DNA from: Kitasatospora phosalacinea
GTDB taxonomy: Bacteria; Actinomycetota; Actinomycetes; Streptomycetales; Streptomycetaceae
Assembly (NCBI RefSeq): GCF_000716545.1
Contig: NZ_JNWZ01000005.1
Span: 91,839-155,838 of the forward strand
Direction of reading: 5' to 3'
DNA length: 64,000 nt
The notes beneath the pieces are model-generated. The model searched no databases. It was not told where the DNA came from and saw only the letters and a program-made list of their open reading frames with translations. Below are positions 7,386 through 15,846 of this stretch, piece after piece. Each line of letters begins with the position of its first letter. The stretch's first letter is position 1. The translations under genes were made by a program, and so were the position numbers.

Positions 7386-8799
7386 GCCGACCGGGCCGGC
7401 CGGCGGCCGCGCGGGGCCCTGCTACGACCTCGCGGTGATCGGGGCCGGCCCCGCCGGGCTGGCGGCGGCCGACACCGCCGCCCGGTTCGGCCTGCGGGTC
7501 GCGCTGGTGGACGCCGGCAGCCGGCTCGGCGGGCAGTACTACCGGCACCCGGCGCCCGAGCTGGGCGCGGCCAGGCCCGGGAGGCTGCACCACGGCTGGG
7601 CGGTGTTCACCCGGCTGCGGGCCCGGCTGGCGGCCTCGCCGCTGGTCGACCACCTGGCCGGCCACCACGTGTGGGCGGCCGAGGCGGGCGGGCCCGGGGA
7701 CGGCGGGCGGCCCTGGCGGCTGCACGCCACCCACGGCCCCGGGGCGGCCGACCGGACCACCGTCCGGGCCCGCGCCGTCCTGCTGGCCACCGGTGCCCAC
7801 GAGCGGCACCTGCCCTTCCCCGGCTGGACGCTGCCCGGCGTGGTGTCCGCGGGCGGCGCGCAGGCGGTGCTCAAGTCCTCGCTGGTGCTGCCCGGCCGCC
7901 GGATCGTGGTGGCCGGCAGCGGCCCGCTGCTGCTGGCCGTCGCCTCGTCGCTGGTCTCGGCCGGGGCGGAGGTCCCCGCGGTCGTGGAGGCCGCCTCCTA
8001 CCTCGGCTACGCCCGGGGGCTGCCGGTGCTGGCCGGCAACCCCGCCAAGCTGGCCGAGGGCGCCGCGCACGGCGCCGGGCTGCTGCGCCGCGGCGTGCGG
8101 CTGCGCCGCGGCAGCGCGGTGGTCGAGGCGCACGGCACCGACCGGGTCACCGCCGTGACGGTGGCCCGGCTGGACTCCCGGTGGAGGCCGGTGCCCGGCA
8201 GCGGGCGGCGGATCGCGTGCGACGCGCTGGCGATCGGGCACGGACTCGTCCCGCAGATCGAACTGGCCGTCGAACTGGGCGCCGGGACGGTCACCGGGCC
8301 GGACGGCGCGGTCGCCCTGGAGGTCGACGCCGAGCAGCGCACCAGCGTGCCCGGGCTGTGGGCGGCGGGGGAGACCTGCGGCGTCGGCGGCGCGGACCTG
8401 GCGCTGGCCGAAGGCGTGCTGGCCGCCCACGCGGTGGCCGGGCGCCCGGCGCCCGCCCGGGAGGCCGCCACCCGGCGGCGGCGGCGCGCGTTCGCCGCGC
8501 TGATGGCCGCCGCGCACGCCCCCGGGCCGGACTGGACCGGCTGGGTCACCGACGACACCGAGGTCTGCCGGTGCGAGGAAGTCCCGGCGCGGGAGGTCCG
8601 GGCGGCCGTGGAGGAGCTCGGCGCCGGCGACGCCCGGACGGTCAAGCTGCTCACCCGGGCCGGGATGGGCTGGTGCCAGGGCCGGATGTGCGGGCCCGCG
8701 GTGGCCCGCCTGTCCGGCGGGGGCGCCGGGCGGCCGGACAGCCGCCCGCTGTCCTGCCCGGTGCCGCTGGCGCAGCTGGCCGAGCCCCGGCCGGACTGA
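7366..8799 (+). CDS. FAD/NAD(P)-binding oxidoreductase, alpha subunit of D-hydroxyproline dehydrogenase
   Basis: This 477-residue pyridine-nucleotide-disulphide-like oxidoreductase has an N-terminal FAD motif (YDLAVIGAGPAGLAAADTA), a central NAD-type motif (IVVAGSGPLLLAVASSL) and a C-terminal BFD-like iron-sulphur domain with CRCEE and WCQGRMCGP cysteines. This composition matches HcnB/OoxA-type subunits. The ATG at 7366 lies inside the ferredoxin gene and has a strong AGGAGGGG site. The frame is open upstream, but this start is favoured by its ribosome site. Confidence 0.85.
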   Translation: MPTSKSEPTGPAGGRAGPCYDLAVIGAGPAGLAAADTAARFGLRVALVDAGSRLGGQYYRHPAPELGAARPGRLHHGWAVFTRLRARLAASPLVDHLAGHHVWAAEAGGPGDGGRPWRLHATHGPGAADRTTVRARAVLLATGAHERHLPFPGWTLPGVVSAGGAQAVLKSSLVLPGRRIVVAGSGPLLLAVASSLVSAGAEVPAVVEAASYLGYARGLPVLAGNPAKLAEGAAHGAGLLRRGVRLRRGSAVVEAHGTDRVTAVTVARLDSRWRPVPGSGRRIACDALAIGHGLVPQIELAVELGAGTVTGPDGAVALEVDAEQRTSVPGLWAAGETCGVGGADLALAEGVLAAHAVAGRPAPAREAATRRRRRAFAALMAAAHAPGPDWTGWVTDDTEVCRCEEVPAREVRAAVEELGAGDARTVKLLTRAGMGWCQGRMCGPAVARLSGGGAGRPDSRPLSCPVPLAQLAEPRPD

Positions 8800-8803
8800 G
8801 CCC

Positions 8804-8826
8804 CCCGCCGCCCCCGGGGCGGCGGG
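8804..8826 (+). terminator. GC-rich hairpin after the dehydrogenase operon
   Basis: CCCGCCGCCCC and GGGGCGGCGGG are perfect complements at 8804-8826, with essentially no spacer, so about 10 bp can pair around a tight loop. CCTTGTGG follows. It probably terminates or attenuates transcription from the upstream dehydrogenase genes. Confidence 0.5.
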
Positions 8827-8850
8827 CCCTTGTGGACCCCGCTCGCCCAC

Positions 8851-8873
8851 TTGTAAAATGTCACACATCATAT
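8851..8873 (+). promoter_or_regulatory. Putative GntR operator before the deaminase operon
   Basis: TTGTAAAATGTCACAC (8851-8866), read on the reverse strand, gives GTGTGACATTTTACAA. This matches the GTGACAT(N2)TAC motif found before 5857 and before 14342. It lies 20-35 nt upstream of the GTG start at 8887, in promoter position. Confidence 0.5.
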
Positions 8874-8886
8874 CGAGGGAGATCTC

Positions 8887-9795
8887 GTGACCCCCACCCC
8901 CCGCGACCCCGCCCGCCCCTGGCGCGGCGTCATGGTCGCCACCACCCTGCCTTTCCGCGCCGACCTCACGGTGGACTACGACGCCTACGCCGAACACGTC
9001 CGCCGGCTGATCGACCGGGGCTGCGACGGCGTCGTCCCCAACGGCTCGCTCGGCGAGTACCAGACCCTCACCCCCGAGGAGCGCGCCAGGGTCGTCACCA
9101 CCGCCGTCGAGGCGGCCGGCGACGGCGCCCGGGTGATGGCCGGCGTGGCCGCCTACGGCAGCGCGGAGTCCCGCCGCTGGGCCGAGCAGGCCGCCGAGGC
9201 CGGGGCCGGGTCGGTGCTGCTGCTCCCGCCGAACGCCTACCGCGCCGACCACGCCGCGGTGCGCGCCCACTACGCCGAGGTCGCCCGGGTCGGCGTGCCG
9301 GTCGTCGCGTACAACAACCCGATCGACACCAAGGTCGACCTCGTTCCCGCCCTGCTCGCCCAACTGCACGCCGAGGGCTCGATCGTGGCCGTCAAGGAGT
9401 TCTCCGGCGACGTCCGCCGCGCCTACGAGATCGGCGAACTGGCCCCCGGCCTGGACCTGCTGGTCGGCGCCGACGACGTGCTGCTCGAACTGGCCGTGGC
9501 CGGCGCCGTCGGCTGGATCGCCGGCTACCCGAACGCGCTGCCCGCCACCTGCGCCGAGCTGTACCGCGCCGCCGTCTCCGGCGACCTGGCCACCGCCGTT
9601 CCGCTCTACAGGTCGCTGCACCCGCTGCTGCGCTGGGACTCCAGGACCGAGTTCGTGCAGGCCATCAAGCTCTCCATGGACCTCGCCGGCCGCCCGGGCG
9701 GCCCGACCCGCCCCCCGCGCCTGCCGCTCCCCCCGGAGACCGCGGCCGCGGTGCGCGCCGCGACCGGGAAGGCGCTCGCCGAAGGCCGCGAGTAG
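8887..9795 (+). CDS. DHDPS-family pyrroline-4-hydroxy-2-carboxylate deaminase
   Basis: This 302-residue (beta/alpha)8 protein of the dihydrodipicolinate synthase superfamily has GSLGEYQTLTPEER (substrate loop), the VAYNNP tyrosine segment and IVAVKEFSGD containing the Schiff-base lysine. In hydroxyproline degradation a DHDPS homologue deaminates and dehydrates pyrroline-4-hydroxy-2-carboxylate to alpha-ketoglutarate semialdehyde. The neighbouring epimerase and semialdehyde dehydrogenase make this the best assignment. The GTG start at 8887 is preceded by GAGGGAGAT. Confidence 0.82.
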   Translation: MTPTPRDPARPWRGVMVATTLPFRADLTVDYDAYAEHVRRLIDRGCDGVVPNGSLGEYQTLTPEERARVVTTAVEAAGDGARVMAGVAAYGSAESRRWAEQAAEAGAGSVLLLPPNAYRADHAAVRAHYAEVARVGVPVVAYNNPIDTKVDLVPALLAQLHAEGSIVAVKEFSGDVRRAYEIGELAPGLDLLVGADDVLLELAVAGAVGWIAGYPNALPATCAELYRAAVSGDLATAVPLYRSLHPLLRWDSRTEFVQAIKLSMDLAGRPGGPTRPPRLPLPPETAAAVRAATGKALAEGRE

Positions 9796-9887
9796 CGCCG
9801 CCGCCAAGGCGGTCCCGACCGGCGGGGGAGCCGGTCCGGGCCGCCGGACGCCCCTGAACCGCCGTCAGCCGATCGGAGAGCACCGCG

Positions 9888-10895
9888 ATGCGGACCCGCC
9901 ACGTCTTCCACGCCGTCGACTCGCACACCGAGGGGATGCCCACCCGGGTGGTCACCGGCGGCTTCGGCACCGTCCCCGGCGCCACCATGGCCGAGCGGCG
10001 CACCCACTTCCAGCGCCACCTCGACCGGTTCCGCACGCTGCTGATGTACGAGCCGCGCGGCCACTCCGCGATGAGCGGCGCGATCCTGCAGCCGCCCACC
10101 CGGCCGGACGCCGACTTCGGCGTGCTGTACATCGAGGTCTCCGGGCTGCTGCCGATGTGCGGCCACGGCACCATCGGCGTCGCCACCGTGCTGGTCGAGA
10201 CCGGCATGGTGCCGGTGGTCGAACCGGTCACCACGGTGCGGCTGGACACGCCCGCCGGGCTGGTGGTCGCCGACGTCCGGGTGGAGGACGGCGCCGCGAC
10301 CGCCGTCACCATCCGCAACGTGCCCTCGTACTCCGTCGCGCTGGACCGGAAGCTGGAGGTGCCCGGCTACGGGACGGTCACCTACGACCTCGCGTACGGC
10401 GGCAACTACTACGCCATCCTGCCGCTGGAGCGGCTCGGGCTGCCGTTCGAGCGCGGGCGCAAGGACGACATCCTGGCCGCCGGACTGGCCGTGATGGACG
10501 CGGTCAACGCCTCGGACGGGCACCGGCCGGCCCACCCCGAGGACCCGTCCATCCACGGCTGCCACCACGTCCAGCTGCTCGCGCCCGGCTCGGACGCGGC
10601 GCACTCGCGGCACGCGATGGCGATCCACCCCGGCTGGTTCGACCGCTCGCCCTGCGGGACGGGCACCTCCGCGCGGATGGCGCAGCTGCACGCGCGCGGC
10701 GAGCTGGCGATCGGCGCGGACTTCCGCAACGACTCCTTCATCGGGACGACCTTCACTGGCCGCCTGGTCGAGGAGACCACGGTGGCCGGCCTGCCCGCCG
10801 TCGTCCCGACCGTCACCGGCCGGGCCTGGGTGACCGGCACCGCGCAGTACTTCCTCGACCCGACCGACCCGTTCCCGGCCGGCTTCCTGCTGTAG
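9888..10895 (+). CDS. 4-hydroxyproline 2-epimerase (proline racemase family)
   Basis: The protein has 335 residues and both catalytic cysteines of the proline racemase fold: MCGHGTIG in the N-lobe and DRSPCGTGTSARMA in the C-lobe. Two cysteines indicate true epimerase/racemase chemistry, whereas dehydratases of the family replace the second with Thr. It should convert trans-4-hydroxy-L-proline to cis-4-hydroxy-D-proline, the substrate of the dehydrogenase encoded upstream. The ATG at 9888 follows CGGAGAGCACC. Confidence 0.87.
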   Translation: MRTRHVFHAVDSHTEGMPTRVVTGGFGTVPGATMAERRTHFQRHLDRFRTLLMYEPRGHSAMSGAILQPPTRPDADFGVLYIEVSGLLPMCGHGTIGVATVLVETGMVPVVEPVTTVRLDTPAGLVVADVRVEDGAATAVTIRNVPSYSVALDRKLEVPGYGTVTYDLAYGGNYYAILPLERLGLPFERGRKDDILAAGLAVMDAVNASDGHRPAHPEDPSIHGCHHVQLLAPGSDAAHSRHAMAIHPGWFDRSPCGTGTSARMAQLHARGELAIGADFRNDSFIGTTFTGRLVEETTVAGLPAVVPTVTGRAWVTGTAQYFLDPTDPFPAGFLL

Positions 10896-10937
10896 CCGCG
10901 GCGGCCGTCGGCCACCCCCTGCGAAAGGTTCTCCCGC

Positions 10938-12317
10938 ATGACCACCATCGACTCGTACAACCCCGCCGACCCCGACGACCTGGTCGCCTCGGTGCCGTCC
11001 ACCGGGGCCGGGGGCGTCGCGGCGGCGCTCGCGGGCGCGCGCGGGGCGCAGCGCGACTGGTGGGCGCTGGGGGCGGCCGGGCGGTCGCTGGCGCTGACGG
11101 AGGCCGCCGCCGCGATCGAGCGGGCGGCCGACGAACTGGCCGGACTGGTGGTCCGCGAGGTGGGCAAGCCGGTCGCCGAGGCGCGCGGCGAGGTCGCCCG
11201 CACCGTGGCGATCTGGCGCTACTACGCGCAGGCGCCGTTCGCCCCGGCCGGCGAGGTGCACGAACCCGCCGCCGGGCCGGGCCTGCTGCTGACCCGCCGC
11301 CGCCCGTACGGGGTGGCCGGGCTGATCACGCCGTGGAACTTCCCGCTGGCGATCCCCACCTGGAAGGCCGCGCCCGCGCTGGCCGTCGGCAACACCGTGG
11401 TGCTCAAGCCGTCCTCCGAGGCGGTGGCCTGCGCGCTGCGGCTGGCCGAACTGGCCGGCCTGCCCGAGGGCGTGCTCACGGTGGTGCCGGGCGGCGGGGA
11501 GGCGGGGACGGCGCTGGTCGAGGGGGCGGACGTCGTCTCGTTCACCGGCTCGACCCCGGTGGGCCGCTCGGTGATCGCGGGCGCGGCCGGGCGCGGCGTC
11601 CCGGTGCAGGCCGAGATGGGCGGCCTGAACGCCGCGCTCGTCCTCCCGGACGCCGACATCGAGCGGGCCGCCGCCCACCTGGCGGGCGCCATCGCCGGCT
11701 ACGCGGGCCAGAAGTGCACCGCCACCGGCCGGGTGATCGCCGTCGGCGGCGCGTACGGGCCGCTCGCCGAGGCCCTGGCCGGGGCGCTCGCGCGGACCCC
11801 GGCCGCCGACCCGTCCGCGCCGGCCACCGTCTGCGGCCCGGTGATCAACCGGTCGGCGCTGGAGCGGCTGACCGGCGCCGTCGACACCGCCCGCGCGGGC
11901 GGCGCCACCGTGCTGGCCGGCGGCGCGGAGGCCGAACGGACGGGCTGGTTCCTGGGACCGACCCTGCTGGCGGGCGTCCCGGCCGGGCACCCGCTGCTGG
12001 CGGAGGAGTTCTTCGGGCCCCTCGCCGTGCTGCTGCCCGCCGCCGACCTGGACGAGGCGGTCGCGCTGGCCAACGACACCCGGCACAGCCTGTCCGCCTC
12101 CGTGCACTCGCGCAGCCTGGAGGTGGCGCTGGCCGCCGCCGACCGCCTGGACGCGGGCATGATCCGGATCAACGCGCCCTCCAGCGGCGTCGACTTCCAC
12201 CTGCCGTTCGGCGGCGCCAAGGGCGCCTCGTACGGCCCCCGCGAGCAGGGCCGGGCCGCGCTCGACTTCTACACCGCCTCCCGCACCGTCAGCGTGCTGC
12301 CCGCCGGGGAGCACTGA
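10938..12317 (+). CDS. Aldehyde dehydrogenase, probable alpha-ketoglutarate semialdehyde dehydrogenase
   Basis: This 459-residue ALDH has ITPWNFPLAIPTWK, the cofactor loop VSFTGSTPVG, the general-base glutamate in QAEMGGLN, and the catalytic cysteine in GYAGQKCTATGRV. It would oxidise the semialdehyde made by the DHDPS-like deaminase to alpha-ketoglutarate and so complete the 4-hydroxyproline pathway. The canonical MGGKN near the active site reads MGGLN here, a small variation. The ATG at 10938 has a GCGAAAGG site. The stop overlaps the next ATG by one base. Confidence 0.85.
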   Translation: MTTIDSYNPADPDDLVASVPSTGAGGVAAALAGARGAQRDWWALGAAGRSLALTEAAAAIERAADELAGLVVREVGKPVAEARGEVARTVAIWRYYAQAPFAPAGEVHEPAAGPGLLLTRRRPYGVAGLITPWNFPLAIPTWKAAPALAVGNTVVLKPSSEAVACALRLAELAGLPEGVLTVVPGGGEAGTALVEGADVVSFTGSTPVGRSVIAGAAGRGVPVQAEMGGLNAALVLPDADIERAAAHLAGAIAGYAGQKCTATGRVIAVGGAYGPLAEALAGALARTPAADPSAPATVCGPVINRSALERLTGAVDTARAGGATVLAGGAEAERTGWFLGPTLLAGVPAGHPLLAEEFFGPLAVLLPAADLDEAVALANDTRHSLSASVHSRSLEVALAAADRLDAGMIRINAPSSGVDFHLPFGGAKGASYGPREQGRAALDFYTASRTVSVLPAGEH

Positions 12318-13324
12318 TGCAGCAGATCTCCACCACCGACTACCACACCGCGGGCGAGCCGTTCCGGATCGTCGTCGCGGGCCTGCCGCCGATCCCCGGC
12401 GACACCGTCGCCGAACGCCGCTCGATCGCGATCGGCACGGGCGGCGCCACCTCGCCGCGCCCCGGCGCGCTGGACGACGTGCGCCGCCTGCTGACCCGCG
12501 AACCGCGCGGCCACGCCGGCATGTACGGCGGGTTCGTGGTGCCCCCGGACGACGGCGGGGCCCACTTCGGCGTCCTGTTCTGGCACAAGGACGGCTACTC
12601 GACCGCGTGCGGCCACGGCACCATGGCGCTCGGCGCCTGGGCCGTCGACACCGGGCTGGTCGCCGCCCCCGACGACGGCACCGCGCTGGTGCGCATCGAC
12701 GCCCCCTCCGGCCGGGTCAGCGCCACCGTGCACCGCAGCGGCGGCCGCACCACCGCCGTGACCTTCCGCAACGTGCCGACCAGGGTGCTGGCCCGCGGGG
12801 TCGGACTGACGGTCGGCGGGCGCCCGGTGGCGGTCGACCTGGCGCACTCCGGCGCGGTGTACGCCGCGCTGCCCGCCGCCGCGCTCGGCCTGTCCGTCGT
12901 CCCCGACCGGCTCGCCGAACTCACCGCCGCCGGACGGGACGTCCGCGCCGCGCTGGAGGGCCACCGGGCCCTGGCCGAGCACCGCGACGGCGTCTACGGC
13001 GTCATCCTGTACGACGAGCTGCCCGACACGCCGGCCGGTCCGCACCAGCGCAACGTCACCGTCTTCGCGGACGGCCAGGTCGACCGCTCCCCGTGCGGCT
13101 CCGGCACCTCCGCCCGGCTCGCCCTGCTCGCCGACGAGGGCGCGCTCGGCGGTGAGCGCACCCTGCGCCACGACTCGGTCATCGGCACCGCCTTCACCGG
13201 CCGGGTCCGCGGGCGCCGCGACGGCGGCGTGGTCACCGAGGTCACCGGCACCGTCCACCGCACCGGCGAGCACCGCTTCGTCCTCGACCCCGAGGACGTC
13301 CTCGGCGCGGGGTTCCTGCTGTGA
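12317..13324 (+). CDS. Second proline-racemase-family enzyme (possible 3-hydroxyproline dehydratase or epimerase)
   Basis: This 335-residue paralogue of the 9888 gene has STACGHGTMALG and DRSPCGSGTSARLA, again with both cysteines. Its neighbour downstream is of the ornithine-cyclodeaminase fold used to reduce pyrroline-2-carboxylate, the product of trans-3-hydroxyproline dehydration. Context therefore suggests a dehydratase role, while the residues suggest epimerase chemistry. It could also act on cis or trans isomers of 4-hydroxyproline or on proline itself. The start overlaps the preceding stop (TGATG). Confidence 0.72.
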   Translation: MQQISTTDYHTAGEPFRIVVAGLPPIPGDTVAERRSIAIGTGGATSPRPGALDDVRRLLTREPRGHAGMYGGFVVPPDDGGAHFGVLFWHKDGYSTACGHGTMALGAWAVDTGLVAAPDDGTALVRIDAPSGRVSATVHRSGGRTTAVTFRNVPTRVLARGVGLTVGGRPVAVDLAHSGAVYAALPAAALGLSVVPDRLAELTAAGRDVRAALEGHRALAEHRDGVYGVILYDELPDTPAGPHQRNVTVFADGQVDRSPCGSGTSARLALLADEGALGGERTLRHDSVIGTAFTGRVRGRRDGGVVTEVTGTVHRTGEHRFVLDPEDVLGAGFLL

Positions 13325-14277
13325 ACGTCGCCGGGCTGGAACTGACGCTCGACCACCTCGCCGCCGTGGCCGCGCTGGAGCGGGCGCTGCTGGACGGACT
13401 GGACGTGGAGGGCACCCCGGCCCGGGCCGGGGTGCCCGTCCCGGCCGGGGAGCTGCTGCTGATGCCCGCCGCGACCGAGCGCTTCGCGGGGGTGAAGATC
13501 GCCGGGGTGGCGCCCGCCAACCCGGCGGCCGGGCTGCCCCGGATCACCGGCTGCTACCTGCTGCTCGACGGCCCCACCCTGCGCCCGCTCGCCCTGCTGG
13601 ACGGGGCGGCGCTCACCGCGCTGCGCACCCCCGCCGTCACCGCGCTCGCCCTGCGGGCGCTGGCCGCGCCGGACGCCCGGCACCTGGTGCTGTTCGGCGC
13701 CGGGCCGCAGGCGCTCGGCCACCTGGAGGCGTTGGACGCGGTGCTGCCCGGGCTGGCGCGGGTCACCGTGGTGGCCCGCCGCCCGGGCCCCGCCGGGGAG
13801 TTGGCGGCGCGCGCGGCCGCGCTGGGCCTGGACGCGGCCGTCGGCGCACCGGAGGCGGTCGCCGGCGCGGACGTCGTGGTGTGCTGCACCACCGCCCGCA
13901 CCCCGCTGTTCGACGGCGCGCTGGTGCCCGACCGGGCGGTGGTCGCGGCGGTCGGCTCGCACGAGCCCGGGGCCCGCGAGGTGGACGCCCGGCTGGTGGA
14001 CCGCGCCGACCTGTTCGTGGAGGCCCGCGAGGCCGCGCTGCGCGAGGCCGGGGACCTGCTGCTGGCCGGGGCGGGGGCCGAACGGCTCGTCAATCTGGCC
14101 GAACTGGTCACCGGGAGGGCCGCCGTCCGCCATGATCGGCCCAGGTTCTTCAAGAGCGTGGGCATGGCGTGGCAGGATCTGGCGGTGGCGTCGGCGCAGT
14201 ACGCGTCGACGCGGTGGGGCGCGGGGCGGTGGAGCACGGGGCGGCGCGCGGACACGGACGGCGACGACCGCGGGTAG
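13321..14277 (+). CDS. Ornithine cyclodeaminase/mu-crystallin family protein, probable pyrroline-2-carboxylate reductase
   Basis: The protein has 318 residues with GVKIAGVAPANPAAGLPRI, ALRTPAVTALALRAL and the Rossmann segment LVLFGAGPQALGHLEAL, typical of the OCD/mu-crystallin fold. In hydroxyproline clusters this family reduces pyrroline-2-carboxylate to L-proline with NAD(P)H. The GTG start overlaps the previous stop (GTGA). The C-terminus carries a basic tail of about 20 residues (RRADTDGDDRG) beyond the fold. It ends 64 nt before the GntR regulator. Confidence 0.8.
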   Translation: MNVAGLELTLDHLAAVAALERALLDGLDVEGTPARAGVPVPAGELLLMPAATERFAGVKIAGVAPANPAAGLPRITGCYLLLDGPTLRPLALLDGAALTALRTPAVTALALRALAAPDARHLVLFGAGPQALGHLEALDAVLPGLARVTVVARRPGPAGELAARAAALGLDAAVGAPEAVAGADVVVCCTTARTPLFDGALVPDRAVVAAVGSHEPGAREVDARLVDRADLFVEAREAALREAGDLLLAGAGAERLVNLAELVTGRAAVRHDRPRFFKSVGMAWQDLAVASAQYASTRWGAGRWSTGRRADTDGDDRG

Positions 14278-14296
14278 GGCACCCACTCTCCGCAAC

Positions 14297-14313
14297 GTGA
14301 CATTGTACAATGG
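14297..14313 (+). promoter_or_regulatory. GntR operator before the regulator gene
   Basis: GTGACATTGTACAATGG contains the short palindrome TTGTACAA (14303-14310) and the GTGACAT motif shared with the sites at 5841 and 8851. It lies 29 nt upstream of the regulator start, consistent with autoregulation by a FadR/FCD-type GntR protein. Confidence 0.6.
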
Positions 14314-14341
14314 GGTCCTGTTGAACCTCCGGAGGAACACC

Positions 14342-15061
14342 ATGGCCGACCTCAAGCCCCGCAACCTCATCTCCGTCCAGGAGCGGCTGCGCGACCAGGT
14401 CGCCCACGCCCTGCGTGCGGCACTCATCTCCGGTGAACTGCGCCCCGGCGTGGTCTACTCCGCCCCGACGCTGGCCGTCGACTTCGGGGTCTCCGCGACC
14501 CCCGTCCGGGAGGCGATGCTCGACCTGGCCCGCGAGGGACTGGTCGAGGCCGTCCGCAACAAGGGCTTCCGGGTCACCGAGCTCTCCGACCGGGACCTCG
14601 ACGAGTTCACCGAGATCCGCGCGCTGATCGAGGTCCCCACCGTCGGCCAGGTCGCCCGCACCGCCACCGCCGAACAGCTGGAGGCGCTGCGCCCGCAGGC
14701 CCGGGCGATCGTCGCGGCCGCCCGCGAGCACGACCTGATCGGCTACCTGGAGGCCGACCGGCAGTTCCACCTCGACCTGCTCGCGCTGGCCGGCAACGCC
14801 CGGCTGGTCGAGACGGTGGGCGACCTGCGCAAGCGCTCCCGGCTGTACGGCCTCAACCGGCTCGACCAGCGGGGCGAACTCGTCACCTCCGCCGAGGAGC
14901 ACCTCGAACTGCTGGACGTCCTGCTGACCGGCGACGCCGAAGCCGCCCAGGCGTGCATGACCCGCCACCTCGGCCACGTCCGCCACCTGTGGGCGGCCGG
15001 CGACAAGGCCGCCGAGCGGCCCGCCGGGCCGGAGGGCGCGCTGCGGCTGTCGGGGCGCTGA
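14342..15061 (+). CDS. GntR-family transcriptional regulator (FCD type)
   Basis: This 239-residue protein has an N-terminal winged HTH (PTLAVDFGVSATPVREAML) and a C-terminal all-helical FCD effector domain (LDEFTEIRALIEVPT, YLEADRQFHLDLLALAGN, EEHLELLDVLLTGDAEAA) whose Asp/His residues normally bind a metal and ligand. It is the obvious regulator of the hydroxyproline genes just upstream, presumably relieved by a pathway intermediate. The ATG at 14342 follows a perfect GGAGGAAC site. The longer upstream open frame is not needed. Confidence 0.88.
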   Translation: MADLKPRNLISVQERLRDQVAHALRAALISGELRPGVVYSAPTLAVDFGVSATPVREAMLDLAREGLVEAVRNKGFRVTELSDRDLDEFTEIRALIEVPTVGQVARTATAEQLEALRPQARAIVAAAREHDLIGYLEADRQFHLDLLALAGNARLVETVGDLRKRSRLYGLNRLDQRGELVTSAEEHLELLDVLLTGDAEAAQACMTRHLGHVRHLWAAGDKAAERPAGPEGALRLSGR

Positions 15062-15109
15062 CGGGCCGTCGGCGGCGGTCCGGGCGGGGGTGGTCCGGGC
15101 GGGGGTGGT

Positions 15110-15781
15110 TCAGGGCCGCGGGGTGCGGCTGCGCGCGGAGTGGCCGAGCTCCGGGCCCAGCCCGAAGTAGTGCCGGAAGTTGTACACCAGCGGGCTCCAC
15201 GCGGCGGGCTCCACGTAGTCGGTGCCCGGCACCGTGACCGACTCCGCCGCGTGCACCCGCCGCACCCGCGCCTGCACCACCCGGAACTCCCCGGTGACGT
15301 CCGCGCGCAGGTCCACCACCTCGGCCTCCAGCTGCAGCGGGCACTCGGCGACCCGCGGCGGGACCACGGTGTCGGAGGGCAGCGCGGTCAGCCCCGCGTG
15401 GCCGAACTTGTCCCGGACGAACACCGGCCAGCCCGTCCCGTCCGACCCGCCCGTCCCGTCCGGCCGCGCCGGGCGGTCGGGGCACCCGGTGGTGGCGCCC
15501 AGCCGCTCCACCTCCCGCCACAGTCCGGGCCCCGGCACGTTCACCACCAGCTCCGGCCGGGCCGCCAGGTTCCGCACCGTCCAACCCTCCCCTCCCAGGC
15601 CGAGCACCACCGTGCGGTCCAGCGCCCACGCGGAGGAGACCGGCGCGAGGTTCGCCGAACCGTCCGGGTTGACGGTGCTCAACAGCACCACCGGGGTGCC
15701 GAAGTACAGGACGTGCGGCTCGATGACGCGGTGGGACGGGCGGGACGGGTGGGACGGTGCTCCGAGGAGGTCGTTTCGCAT
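15110..15781 (-). CDS. Flavin reductase-like (FMN-binding split-barrel) protein
   Basis: This 223-residue protein has VLYFGTPVVLLSTVNPDG, NLAPVSSAWALDRTVVLGLG and LAARPELVVNVP, the pattern of FMN-binding split-barrel flavin reductase-like proteins that often serve unknown oxidoreductions. It is divergent from a winged-HTH regulator. The 65-nt intergenic space contains a perfect 13-bp inverted repeat, so that regulator very probably controls it. The substrate is unknown. Confidence 0.75.
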   Translation of the reverse strand: MRNDLLGAPSHPSRPSHRVIEPHVLYFGTPVVLLSTVNPDGSANLAPVSSAWALDRTVVLGLGGEGWTVRNLAARPELVVNVPGPGLWREVERLGATTGCPDRPARPDGTGGSDGTGWPVFVRDKFGHAGLTALPSDTVVPPRVAECPLQLEAEVVDLRADVTGEFRVVQARVRRVHAAESVTVPGTDYVEPAAWSPLVYNFRHYFGLGPELGHSARSRTPRP

Positions 15782-15800
15782 GCCGCCGACCGTAGGCCCG

Positions 15801-15828
15801 GGACGCTTCGGTCAGGACCGAAGCGTCC
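15801..15828 (+). promoter_or_regulatory. Perfect 13-bp inverted repeat between divergent genes
   Basis: GGACGCTTCGGTC (15801-15813) and GACCGAAGCGTCC (15816-15828) are exact inverted copies separated by AG. The element sits between the starts of the flavoprotein gene (15781) and the regulator gene (15847), 18 nt from the latter. It is most likely the operator for the divergent wHTH regulator. Confidence 0.75.
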
Positions 15829-15846
15829 GCGCGGCAGGATGGACGG

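Noticed and set aside
9606..12314. Leftward 902-residue frame over the epimerase and aldehyde dehydrogenase genes
   Set aside because: It is antisense to two enzymes with complete catalytic motifs and has only low-complexity Gly/Arg/His composition.
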